Positions 12,103 to 22,500 of a stretch of 64,000 nt of DNA are shown here, one piece after another. The notes under the pieces were generated by a model that ran no database searches, was not told where the DNA came from, and saw only the letters and a program-made list of their open reading frames with translations. This DNA is from Litoditis marina (taxonomy: Eukaryota; Nematoda; Chromadorea; Rhabditida; Rhabditidae). How positions within the stretch are numbered: the stretch's first letter is position 1; each line of letters begins with the position of its first letter. The stretch covers positions 1-64,000 of the forward strand of contig CAXIWQ010000260.1 of NCBI GenBank assembly GCA_964036275.1, given 5' to 3'. Both the position numbers and the translations under genes were made by a program.

Positions 12103-14624
12103 TGATTGGAGTTGCGATTTTCGCCCTACGTGAGATTTAGTGTTCAAACTTGGTATTTTTGAACTCCTTTCATGTGTAGAAACTTCGAAATGTTCATCTT
12201 ATTAGCATAAGTTGAAACAGTCCCGAAATAATTGGGTGGCGGTGCTAACCAAAAACACCCCCAAGTTGACGTGAATGGAGTTGCGATTTTCGCCCTACGT
12301 GGGATTAAGTGTTCAAACTTGGTCTTTTGAACTCCTCTCATGTGTAGAAACTCAAAAATGTTCATCTTATTTGCATAAGTTGAAACAGTCCGAAATAATT
12401 GAGTGGCGGTGCTAACCAAAAACACTCCCAAATTGACGTGAATGAAGTTGCGATTTTTGCCCTACGTGAGATTTAGTGTTCAAACTTGGTATTTTTGAAC
12501 TCCTCTCATGTGTAGAAACTTAAAAACGTTCATCTTATTAGCATAAGTTGAAACAGTCCCGAAATAATTGAGTGGCGGTGCTAACCAAAAACACCCCCAA
12601 GTTGACGTGAATGGAGTTGCGATTTTCTCCCTACGTGGGATTTAGTGTTCAAACTTGGTATTTTTGAACTCCTCTCATGTGTAGAAACTTAAAAGTGTTC
12701 ATCTTATTAGCATAAGTTGAAACAGTCCCGAAATAATTGAGTGGCGGTGCTAACCAAAAACACCCCCAAGTTGACGTGAATGGAGTTGCGATTTTCGCCC
12801 TACGTGAGATTTAGTGTTCAAACTTGGTATTTTTGAACTCCTCTCATGTGTAGAAACTTAAAAATGTTCATCTTATTAGCATAAGTTGAAACAGTCCCGA
12901 AATAATTGAGTGGCGGTGCTAACCAAAAACACCCCCAAGTTGACGTGAATGGAGTTGCGATTTTCGCCCTACGTTGGTTTTAGTGTTCAAACTTGGTATT
13001 TTCTGAACTCCTCTCATGTGTAGAAACTCAAAAATGTTCATCTTATTTGCATAAGTTGAAACAGTCCCGAAATAATTGAGTGGCGGTGCTAACCAAAAAC
13101 ACCCCCAAGTTGACGTGATTGGAGTTGCGATTTTCGCCCTACGTGAGATTTAGTGTTCAAACTTGGTATTTTTGAACTCCTTTCATGTGTAGAAACTTCG
13201 AAATGTTCATCTTATTAGCATAAGTTGAAACAGTCCCGAAATAATTGGGTGGCGGTGCTAACCAAAAACACCCCCAAGTTGACGTGAATGGAGTTGCGAT
13301 TTTCGCCCTACGTGGGATTAAGTGTTCAAACTTGGTCTTTTGAACTCCTCTCATGTGTAGAAACTCAAAATGTTCATCTTATTTGCATAAGTTGAAACAG
13401 TCCCGAAATAATTGAGTGGCGGTGCTAACCAAAAACACTCCCAAATTGACGTGAATGGAGTTGCGATTTTTGCCCTACGTGAGATTTAGTGTTCAAACTT
13501 GGTATTTTTGAACTCCTCTCATGTGTAGAAACTTAAAAACGTTCATCTTATTAGCATAAGTTGAAACAGTCCCGAAATAATTGAGTGGCGGTGCTAACCA
13601 AAAACACCCCCAAGTTGACGTGAATGGAGTTGCGATTTTCTCCCTACGTGGGATTTAGTGTTCAAACTTGTATTTTTGAACTCCTCTCATGTGTAGAAAC
13701 TTAAAAGTGTTCATCTTATTAGCATAAGTTGAAACAGTCCGAAATAATTGAGTGGCGGTGCTAACCAAAAACACCCCCAAGTTGACGTGAATGGAGTTGC
13801 GATTTTCGCCCTACGTGAGATTTAGTGTTCAAACTTGGTATTTTTGAACTCCTCTCATGTGTAGAAACTTAAAAATGTTCATCTTATTAGCATAAGTTGA
13901 AACAGTCCCGAAATAATTGAGTGGCGGTGCTAACCAAAAACACCCCCAAGTTGACGTGAATGGAGTTGCGATTTTCGCCCTACGTGAGATTTAGTGTTCA
14001 AACTTGGTATTTTTGAACTCCTCTCATGTGTAGAAACTTAAAAATGTTCATCTTATTAGCATAAGTTGAAACAGTCCCGAAATAATTGAGTGGCGGTGCT
14101 AACCAAAAACACCCCCAAGTTGACGTGAATGGAGTTGCGATTTTCGCCCTACGTTGGATTTAGTGTTCAAACTTGGTATTTTCTGAACTCCTCTCATGTG
14201 TAGAAACTCAAAAATGTTCATCTTATTTGCATAAGTTGAAACAGTCCCGAAATAATTGAGTGGCGGTGCTAACCAAAAACACCCCCAAGTTGACGTGATT
14301 GGAGTTGCGATTTTCGCCCTACGTGAGATTTAGTGTTCAAACTTGGTATTTTTGAACTCCTTTCATGTGTAGAAACTTCGAAATGTTCATCTTATTAGCA
14401 TAAGTTGAAACAGTCCCGAAATAATTGGGTGGCGGTGCTAACCAAAAACACCCCCAAGTTGACGTGAATGGAGTTGCGATTTTCGCCCTACGTGGGATTA
14501 AGTGTTCAAACTTGGTCTTTTGAACTCCTCTCATGTGTAGAAACTCAAAAATGTTCATCTTATTTGCATAAGTTGAAACAGTCCCGAAATAATTGAGTGG
14601 CGGTGCTAACCAAAAACACTCCAA
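12103..14624. repeat. Higher-order satellite duplication of 6-7 monomers
   Basis: The monomer pair with CGTGATTGG followed by TTTCATGTGTAGAAACTTCG recurs at about 12103, 13114 and 14294, spaced 1011-1013 and 1180 bp (six and seven monomers). The extra monomer in the last interval is a duplicate of its neighbour. The same short open frame appears at the same place in each block, which shows repetition rather than coding. Confidence 0.65.
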
Positions 14625-16285
14625 ATTGACGTGAATGGAGTTGCGATTTTTGCCCTACGTGAGATTTAGTGTTCAAACTTGGTATTTTTGAACTCCTCTC
14701 ATGTGTAGAAACTTAAAAACGTTCATCTTATTAGCATAAGTTGAAACAGTCCCGAAATAATTGAGTGGCGGTGCTAACCAAAAACACCCCCAAGTTGACG
14801 TGAATGGAGTTGCGATTTTCTCCCTACGTGGGATTTAGTGTTCAAACTTGGTATTTTTGAACTCCTCTCATGTGTAGAAACTTAAAAGTGTTCATCTTAT
14901 TAGCATAAGTTGAAACAGTCCCGAAATAATTGAGTGGCGGTGCTAACCAAAAACACCCCCAAGTTGACGTGAATGGAGTTGCGATTTTCGCCCTACGTGA
15001 GATTTAGTGTTCAAACTTGGTATTTTTGAACTCCTCTCATGTGTAGAAACTTAAAAATGTTCATCTTATTAGCATAAGTTGAAACAGTCCCGAAATAATT
15101 GAGTGGCGGTGCTAACCAAAAACACCCCCAAGTTGACGTGAATGGAGTTGCGATTTTCGCCCTACGTTGGATTTAGTGTTCAAACTTGGTAATTTTCTGA
15201 ACTCCTCTCATGTGTAGAAACTCAAAAATGTTCATCTTATTTGCATAAGTTGAAACAGTCCCGAAATAATTGAGTGGCGGTGCTAACCAAAAACACCCCC
15301 AAATTGACGTGAATGGAGTTGCGATTTTCGCCCTACGTGAGATTTAGTATTCAAACTTGGTATTTTTGAACTCCTCTTATGTGTAGAAACTTAAAAATGT
15401 TCATCTTATTTGCATAAGTTGAAACAGTCCCGAAATAATTGAGTGGCCGTGCTAACCAAAAACACCCCCAAGTTGACGTGAATGAAGTTGCGATTTTCGC
15501 CCTACGTGGATTTAGTGTTCAAACTTGGTATTTTTGAACTCCTCTCATGTGTAGAAACTAAAAAATGTTCATCTTATTAGCATAAGTTGAAACTGTCCCG
15601 AAATAATTGAGTGGCGGTGCTAACCAAAAACACCCCCAAGTTGACGTGAATGGAGTTGCGATTTTCCCCCTACGTGGGATTTAGTGTTCAAACTTGGTAT
15701 TTTTGAACTCCTCTCATGTGTAGAAACTCAAAAGTGTTCATCTTATTAGCATAAGTTGAAACAGTCCCGAAATAATTGAGTGGCGGTGCTAACCAAAAAC
15801 ACCCCCAAGTTGACGTGAATGGAGTTGCGATTTTCGCCCTACGTGAGATTTAGTGTTCAAACTTGGTATTTTTGAACTCCTCTCATGTGTAGAAACTTAA
15901 AAATGATCATCTTATTAGCATAAGTTGAAACAGTCCCGAAATAATTGAGTGGCGGTGCTAACCAAAAACACCCCCAAGTTGACGTGAATGGAGTTGCGAT
16001 TTTCGCCCTACGTGGGATTTAGTGTTCAAACTTGGTATTTTCTGAACTCCTCTCATGTGTAGAAACTCAAAAATGTTCATCTTATTTGCATAAGTTGAAA
16101 CAGTCCCGAAATAATTGAGTGGCGGTGCTAACCAAAAACACCCCCAAATTGACGTGAATGGAGTTGCGATTTCGCCCTACGTGAGATTTAGTATTCAAAC
16201 TTGGTATTTTTGAACTCCTCTTATGTGTAGAAACTTAAAAATGTTCATCTTATTTGCATGAGTTGAAACAGTCCCGAAATAATTG

Positions 16286-16333
16286 CTCGGAGACATCGCT
16301 GCCTAGGGCATGCCGGGAAAGGGCCGGCATGCC
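16286..16333. repeat. Left terminal inverted repeat with GC-rich hairpin
   Basis: The segment starts CTCGGAGACATCGC. At 16307-16316 and 16324-16333 it holds perfect 10-bp inverted arms (GGCATGCCGG / CCGGCATGCC) around a 7-nt GAAAGGG loop. The motif GGCATGCCATGGGC that follows recurs near the right end at about 19398. Confidence 0.7.
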
Positions 16334-16961
16334 ATGGGCGAAATCTTTCAAACGCGCCAAATTACGGCTGCACGGTGTTTACAGGAGTTATTCGCGTTGT
16401 TAGGCGACCGCGTTGGAAAAGCGGCGTCATCTATTTCCTCCGTAAATTTTGTTTATATTTATATTTTCTTTAATTCCTGTCCGTGTTTTTGTGTTATTCG
16501 GTTGTTTACAGTAAAGTTCTGTTATCGTAGTGAACGAAAGCGGGAATATTACAATTATCGTTGTTTATATATTTATTTTTTTAAGTTTTTGGATTAGAAA
16601 AGCCATTGTTTTTTAAATGTCGCTCAGCCTAGATTATTTCCTTTGAAATACGTTGAGAAAATAAAATAACATTTTGAAAGTGATTGCATAGCCGGAAGAA
16701 GCCCACCAAAGGTAACGGCGTGATTGCCTCAATTTAAAATTAAACTATTTACAGCAGTTTTATACAGTTTTCTCCGTCAAAAGGAAAAGAACCCTTCGTA
16801 GACATTCTACTAATGGGTGAATACAGACATAATATATCGACAGATTCTGTGTGGTCGACAACGTTAACTATCGAACTAGCATTTCACTCTTGTTCATATA
16901 TATGGTTGCTTATTGCATTTCGCTTTAATTTGATGGTTTGATCTAAATGTTATATTTATAG
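16334..16961. other. AT-rich interior, no gene supported
   Basis: Mostly AT-rich DNA. A 95-codon open frame from 16310 starts inside the left terminal repeat and runs into T-rich sequence, so it is not credible as a gene. A segment at 16515-16556 (GTTCTG..ATCG..GAA..GCGGGAATA) has a diverged second copy at about 17999-18042, evidence of internal duplication in the element. Confidence 0.5.
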
Positions 16962-17063
16962 ATCCTGTCCCCAGTGCGAGCACGCTGCTACCAGGTGTTC
17001 GTAGCTCTAGGAAGAATGGTTCTCATGGGGTCACGATGACTGGTTCAATGGATTTCATAGGAG
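16962..17063 (+). pseudogene. Exon-like segment 1 of insertion element
   Basis: The segment is bounded by an AG acceptor (TTTATAG) and a GAG|GTAGGA donor. One frame is open throughout: two bases, 33 codons, then one base. The end of the frame reads KNGSHGVTMTGSMDFIG. The 3' half resembles the 3' half of the segment ending at 17752, both in DNA (GGTTCTCAT.., GGATT(T/C)CATA.GAGGTAGG) and in peptide (GSH motif). I do not recognise the product. It may be an exon of a decayed element gene or a captured host exon. Confidence 0.3.
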
Positions 17064-17608
17064 GTAGGACTTTTATTTACTTTGTCAAAGGTGTCTTTCG
17101 TTTTGCTAGCTCATGTAACGAGTAAAGTGAGACCATTCCAACGAACAAACCTCTTTCGATTGAAATCTCCCAAAATGCGTGGGTTTGCAACAAAAATGAG
17201 CTAATTTTCGCAATATTAACGAAAAAGTAGCCTATTTCCATAACTTTTGTTATTATTCTGCAAATTTGACTGGCGTTTGTATCTGATGGATGCATGGATT
17301 TGATCAATCAGCCCAACCAAAACTCCTAGTCTTTAATGTATTTCTGTGAACCGGTGACCATATTTTGTGAATTTAAAATTTATTAAACTGAGATCCACTT
17401 ATTTTCGGTTATTGCTTATGTAGTGCAGGTTATTCTGTTTCACCCAGACTAATCTATTACCAGTACAAATGACGAGGCAGTCTGTGGAACGTCATTTGAA
17501 TTCATGCCCAAATACGTTCAATGGGTAAAAATATATAAGATAACAACAGATGCTGTTTGGTATTTGGTGTTTAACCAACATTTCACATTCATTCTTTTTT
17601 TGCTGCAG

Positions 17609-17752
17609 TGTAATCCAATCATGTTTATAGGTCATATTGCCGGAGCGTCGATGAATCTGCTTCAGCTTCGGTTTTTTTACCTCCAGTGGTCCAGTGAGGA
17701 TGGGTCTCATCCTCATGATGTCATGGTGAACGGTCGATGGATTCCATAAGAG
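17609..17752 (+). pseudogene. Exon-like segment 2, diverged duplicate of segment 1
   Basis: A strong polypyrimidine-CAG acceptor (TTTTTTTGCTGCAG) precedes it, a second acceptor (TTTTTTACCTCCAG) lies at 17686, and it ends at GAG|GTAGGC. The frame homologous to segment 1 contains GSHPHDVMVNGRWIP and then a TAA just before the donor. It therefore either ends there as a terminal coding segment or is broken. The matching position and donor point to exon duplication. Confidence 0.3.
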
Positions 17753-18114
17753 GTAGGCCGTCATTTGCTATGTTTCGATTAACACTTATCACTTGCAAGT
17801 GATCTATGTGTCAACCGTTTTTGCAATGTTTCTTGTTATGTGACACTTTATTTCCTTATCTTTGAAATTAGTAAGTAAATTTGAAACTTTGAATTCAGTT
17901 TTCTTTGAAATGGTAATCGTTTATCGTTCAGTGGCGTCCATTGGAACTATTCAGATTTAGTGGTTTTTGTATGTTGTATGATGTGGTTATTAACACTCAA
18001 GTTCTGTAATCGAAGGAAGGGAGGCGGGAATAGTGATTTCCGAGTTTCCGTACTCATTAGGACAATATATTATATGTGTAGTAGTTAGCAGTCGTTTTTT
18101 TGTTTACATTACAG
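17753..18114. other. Intron-like AT-rich spacer
   Basis: It begins GTAGGCCGTC and ends TTTACATTACAG, so it could be one intron of about 360 bp. The only further structure seen is the diverged copy (about 17999-18042) of the segment at 16515-16556. Confidence 0.3.
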
Positions 18115-18138
18115 CAGTTACGTTTACATTCTATAGAG
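18115..18138 (+). other. 24-nt microexon-like segment
   Basis: It lies between TTTACATTACAG and GAG|GTAGGG. Its end (ATTCTATAGAG|GTAGGG) resembles the ends of segments 1 and 2 (ATTTCATAGGAG and ATTCCATAAGAG), so the same exon-end motif occurs three times in the element. Coding status is unknown. Confidence 0.22.
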
Positions 18139-18330
18139 GTAGGGTTTTCATCTTCAACTAATTGAGGCAGTTTTTCTACGTATTTCCATGAAAGTTGGAG
18201 TTTGGTTGGTAGGTACGGCATGTACTAGTATAGAAACAAGTCAAATTAGCAACTTCGAAATTCTAGAGTCTGATACTAACTGAATGAGTTAATTAACTTC
18301 AGTTTCTTTTGAATTCTATGTATATTTCAG

Positions 18331-18462
18331 ATGTATAATATTTCGTCTCGAGCCGAGGAGCGAAGATGCGACGATTCAATTGGAGATTCCCGAACATGGG
18401 AGAATGCGAGAATGAGAAATACAACGTATGTGGATCTGAATTACGGTATTATTAGAGTTTGA
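18331..18462 (+). CDS. Possible terminal exon or short ORF (43 codons), unrecognised
   Basis: A nematode-like acceptor (TATATTTCAG) is followed directly by ATG and 43 codons to TGA, starting MYNISSRAEERRCDD. The peptide is charged and has no domain I recognise. It could be the last exon of the gene represented by the exon-like segments upstream. Phase continuity with those segments was not established. Confidence 0.25.
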   Translation: MYNISSRAEERRCDDSIGDSRTWENARMRNTTYVDLNYGIIRV

Positions 18463-18491
18463 TTTTGCATTGTAAGAAGCTCAGCTCGTCC

Positions 18492-18516
18492 TTTTATGTG
18501 ACAATGTCACATAAAA
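18492..18516. other. Perfect 25-bp palindrome
   Basis: TTTTATGTGACA, a central A, then TGTCACATAAAA gives two perfect 12-bp arms. A half-site-like TATGTGACAC occurs upstream at about 17836. Its role is unknown; it could be a protein-binding dyad or a hairpin in RNA. Confidence 0.75.
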
Positions 18517-19390
18517 CATTCTCAAAAAATTCAGCAATACGATTATACCAAACATGGTTTTGACTGACTTAAGCACTATTATCTTTTCGACTTTCCGTAC
18601 GTAACTGGACGAGATGTAATGTTTTTTTCATCCTAATCTCTTAATCTGCCTTTCAATTGAGTAGTGGGACCTTTAACTTTTGCTATTCTATTTAGAATTT
18701 GTTTACCATGAAAATTCTTTCTGAATACCACTGCTTTACAATCTTTCTTTGCGTATTTTAGTGCGATCACATGTCAGTAAGGTGCGATTATTATTCTTAG
18801 TAAAAGTGTCAAAATAGAGTATTGAGTTGCATTGACATTACTCTGATTTTGCCCTGTTAACCCGTTTCATTAACTAATTCCTAGTGGAAACCTAGTTTCC
18901 AAATTCCTAATTATAATCTCTCTTTCAAAAGTCAGCTGATGTATAAACAATTCATACTTGTATTCTTGCATTATTGCATACTAACAGTGATAATCAGTGT
19001 TTTATGGATGAAGTTTTTTGGGGTATGCCCAAAACATGCACTCTTTTCTCCACATTTGTATGCCTACGTGTATGTTGTGGTTCTCGCCCACCTATTCACC
19101 CGCCTAAACCAAACTCGTATAATGAGTTTTTTGCTATTGAAATATTTATGTTTGTATATTTTGTACCTCATAACTTTTTATTCATAACATAGTGTGATTT
19201 GCAATATTATCATAAGTTATGCATTCGTTGTATTTGTTGAATTGTAATATAGGTTTTCATATTGATATACAATAAAATTTTGTGAAAATGTCATAAAATT
19301 ATCTCAAACAAAATGTCTTAGTGAGTTGAAATATGATTATGTGGAGTTTGGACTAAAAAAGCTATCAAGGGTTCCCAGAACTAATTTGGA
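18517..19390. other. AT-rich element interior with possible poly(A) signal
   Basis: T-rich DNA. An AATAAA at 19271-19276 on the plus strand could end a transcript from the segments upstream. Two overlapping open frames (18939-19187 and 18974-19192) are low-complexity, hydrophobic or mixed, and have no recognisable domain, so I do not call a gene. Confidence 0.35.
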
Positions 19391-19543
19391 CCCGTCAGGC
19401 ATGCCATGGGCAATAGACAGGCATGCCTGAGCGATTCGGGCAATTTTTGTCTGGGCATTGACTAGGCATTGCCCGCCATGGTCGGGCAGGCATGCAGTGG
19501 GCAAAATTCAGGCATGCTATGGGCGGCGACCTTTCCCTGCGAG
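19391..19543. repeat. Right terminal region: repeated GGCATGCC motifs and inverted repeat
   Basis: A GC-rich block with several copies of (A/G)GGCATGC(C) followed by (A)TGGGC, including GGCATGCCATGGGC, AGGCATGCCTGAGC, AGGCATGCAGTGGGC and AGGCATGCTATGGGC, in both orientations. The last ~35 bp is the inverted counterpart of the left end, and the block ends CTGCGAG. Sub-terminal motif repetition like this is usual at DNA transposon ends. Confidence 0.65.
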
Positions 19544-22500
19544 TGGCCGTGCTGACCAAAAACACCCCCAAGTTGACGTGAATGGAGTTGCGATTTTCGC
19601 CCTACGTGGGATTTAGTGTTCAAACTTGGTATTTTTGAACTCCTCTCATGTGGAGAAACTCAAAAATGTTCATCTTATTTGCATAAGTTGAAACAGTCCC
19701 GAAATAATTGAGTGGCGGTGCTAACCAAAAACACCCCCAAATTGACGTGAATGGAGTTGCGATTTTTGCCCTACGTGGGATTTAGTGTTCAAACTTGGTA
19801 TTTTGAACTCCTCTCATGTGTAGAAACTTAAAAATGTTCATCTTATTAGCATAAGTTGAAACAGTCCCGAAATAATTGAGTGGCGGTGCTAACCAAAAAC
19901 ACCCCCAAGTTGACGTGAATGGAGTTGCGATTTTCGCCCTACGTGGGATTTAGTGGTCAAACTTGGTATTTTCTGAACTCCTCTCATGTGTAGAAACTCA
20001 AAAATGTTCATCTTATTTGAATAAGTTGAAACAGTCCCGAAATAATTGAGTGGCGGTGCTAACCAAAAACACCCCCAAGTTGACATGAATGGAGTTGCGA
20101 TTTTCGCCCTACGTGGGATTTAGTGTTCAAACTTGGTATTTTTGAACTCCTCTCATGTGTAGAAACTCAAAAATGTTCATCTTATTAGCATAAGTTGAAA
20201 CAGTCCTGAAATAATTGAGTGGCGGTGCTTACCAAAAACACCCCCAAGTTGACGTGAATGGAGTTGCGATTTTCGCCCTACGTGGGATTTAGTGTTCAAA
20301 CTTGGTATTTTTGAACTCCTCTCATGTGGAGAAACTCAAAAATGTTCATCTTATTTGCATAAGTTGAAACAGTCCCGAAATAATTGAGTGGCGGTGCTAA
20401 CCAAAAACACCCCCAAATTGACGTGAATGGAGTTGCGATTTTTGCCCTACGTGGGATTTAGTGTTCAAACTTGGTATTTTTGAACTCCTCTCATGTGTAG
20501 AAACTTAAAAATGTTCATCTTATTAGCATAAGTTGAAACAGTCCCGAAATAATTGAGTGGCGGTGCTAACCAAAAACACCCCCAAGTTGACGTGAATGGA
20601 GTTGCGATTTTCGCCCTACGTGGGATTTAGTGGTCAAACTTGGTATTTTCTGAACTCCTCTCATGTGTAGAAACTCAAAAATGTTCATCTTATTTGAATA
20701 AGTTGAAACAGTCCCGAAATAATTGAGTGGCGGTGCTAACCAAAAACACCCCCAAGTTGACATGAATGGAATTGCGATTTTCGCCCTACGTGGGATTTAG
20801 TGTTCAAACTTGGTGTTTTTGAACTCCTCTCATGTGTAGGAACTCAAAAATGTTCATCTTATTTGCATAAGTTGAAACAGTCCCGAAATAATTGAGTGGC
20901 CGTGCTAACCAAAAACACCCCCAAGTTGACGTGAATGGAGTTGCGATTTTCGCCCTACGTGAGATTTAGTATTCAAACTTGGTATTTTTGAACTCCTTTC
21001 ATGTGTAGAAACTTCAAAATGTTCATCTTACTAGCATAAGTTGAAACAGTCCCGAAATAATTGAGTGGCGGTGCTAACCAAAAACACCCCCAAGTTGACG
21101 TGAATGGAGTTGCGATTTTTGCCCTACGTGAGATTTAGTGTTCAAACTTGGTATTCTTTGAACTCCCCTCATGTGTAGAAACTCAAAAATGTTCATCTTA
21201 TTAGCATAAGTTGAAACAGTCCCGAAATAATTGAGTGGCGGTGCTAACCAAAAACACCCCCAAGTTGACGTGAATGGAGTTGCGATTTTCGCCCTACGTG
21301 AGATTAAGTGTTCAAACTTGGTATTTTTGAACTCCTTTCATGTGTAGAAACTTCAAAATGTTCATCTTATTAGCATAAGTTGAAACAGTCCCGAAATAAT
21401 TGAGTGGCGGTGCTAACCAAAAACACCCCCAAGTTGACGTGAATGGAGTTGCGATTTTCGCCCTACGTGGGATTTAGTGTTCAAACTTGGTCTTTTGAAC
21501 TCCTCTCATGTGTAGAAACTCAAAAATGTTCATCTCATTTGCATAAGTTGAAACAGTCCCGAAATAATTGAGTGGCGGTGCTAACCAAAAACACCCCCAA
21601 GTTGACATGAATGGAGTTGCGATTTTCGCCCTACGTGGGATTTAGTGTTCAAACTTGGTATTTTTGAACTCCTCTCATGTGTAGAAACTAAAAAATGTTC
21701 ATCTTATCATAAGTTGAAACAGTCCCGAAATAATTGAGTGGCGGTGCTAACCAAAAACACCCCCAAGTTGACGTGAATGGAGTTGCGATTTTCCCCCTAC
21801 GTGGGATTTAGTGTTCAAACTTGGTATTTTTGAACTCCTCTCATGTGTAGAGACTTAAAAATGTTCATCTTATTAGCATAAGTTGGAACAGTCCCGAAAT
21901 AATTGAGTGGCGGTGCTAACCAAAAACACCCCCAAGTTGACGTGAATGGAGTTGCAATTTTCGCCCTACGTGAGATTTAGTGTTCAAACTTGGTATTTTC
22001 GAACTCCTCTCATGTGTAGAAACTTAAAAATGTTCATCTTATTAGCATAAGTTGAAACAGTCCCGAAATAATTGAGTGGCGGTGCTAACCAAAAACACCC
22101 CCAAGTTGACGTGAATGGAGTTGCGTTTTTCGCCCTACGTGGGATTTAGTGTTCAAACTTGGTATTTTCTGAACTCCTCTCATGTGTAGAAACTCAAAAA
22201 TGTTAATCTTATTTGCATAAGTTGAAACAGTCCCAAAATAATTGAGTGGCCGTGCTAACCAAAACACCCCCAAGTTGACGTGAATGGAGTTGCGATTTTC
22301 GCCCTACGTGGGATTTAGTGTTCAAACTTGGTATTTTGAACTCCTTTCATGTGTAGAAACTTCAAAATGTTCATCTTATTAGCATAAGTTGAAACAGTCC
22401 CCCGAAATAATTGAGTGGCGGTGCTAACCAAAAACACCCCCAAGTTGACGTGAATGGAGTTGCGATTTTTGCCCTACGTGAGATTTAGTGTTCAAACTTG

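Larger units (their letters stand above)
1..16285. repeat. 169-bp satellite, array 1 (about 96 monomers)
   Basis: Head-to-tail tandem repeat with a 169-bp period, measured from successive GTGTAGAAAC starts at 169, 338, 507 and 676. The array is cut by the left window edge and ends after AATTG at 16285, where a transposon interrupts it. Monomers differ by scattered substitutions and 1-4-bp indels that recur in blocks, so duplication has copied groups of monomers together. Each monomer has a dyad (GTTCAAA / TTTGAAC) and a motif close to the CENP-B box. Because 169 is 3x56+1, reading frame shifts at every monomer, so the short open frames through the array cannot be a repeated protein. No gene, RNA gene or unrelated insertion was seen inside this array. 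Confidence 0.97.
16286..19543. mobile_element. 3.3-kb insertion with terminal inverted repeats, in the satellite
   Basis: Non-satellite DNA interrupts the array between AATTG (16285) and (G)AGTGGCCGTG (19541 on). The satellite phase is kept across it, so this is a clean insertion. The left end begins CTCG and contains TCGCTGCCTAGGGCATGCC. The reverse complement of the right end begins CTCGC and contains TCGCCGCCCATAGCATGCC, 15 of 19 positions identical. If the ends are the CTCG/CGAG termini, TG flanks both sides and two satellite bases (AG) are absent. If the right end is 19540, the flank shares only G. No transposase motif was recognised, so it is probably non-autonomous or decayed. A DNA transposon is inferred from structure. 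Confidence 0.75.

Noticed and set aside
1..16285. CRISPR array
   Set aside because: The repeats are contiguous 169-bp units with no unique spacers, in a eukaryote-like sequence.
16310..16597. 95-codon plus frame starting MPGKGRHAMGE
   Set aside because: The start lies in the terminal hairpin repeat and the rest is T-rich. No acceptor, donor or domain was seen.
18939..19192. Two overlapping plus frames, one strongly hydrophobic
   Set aside because: Hydrophobic peptides are expected from T-rich DNA. No splice or homology evidence was found.
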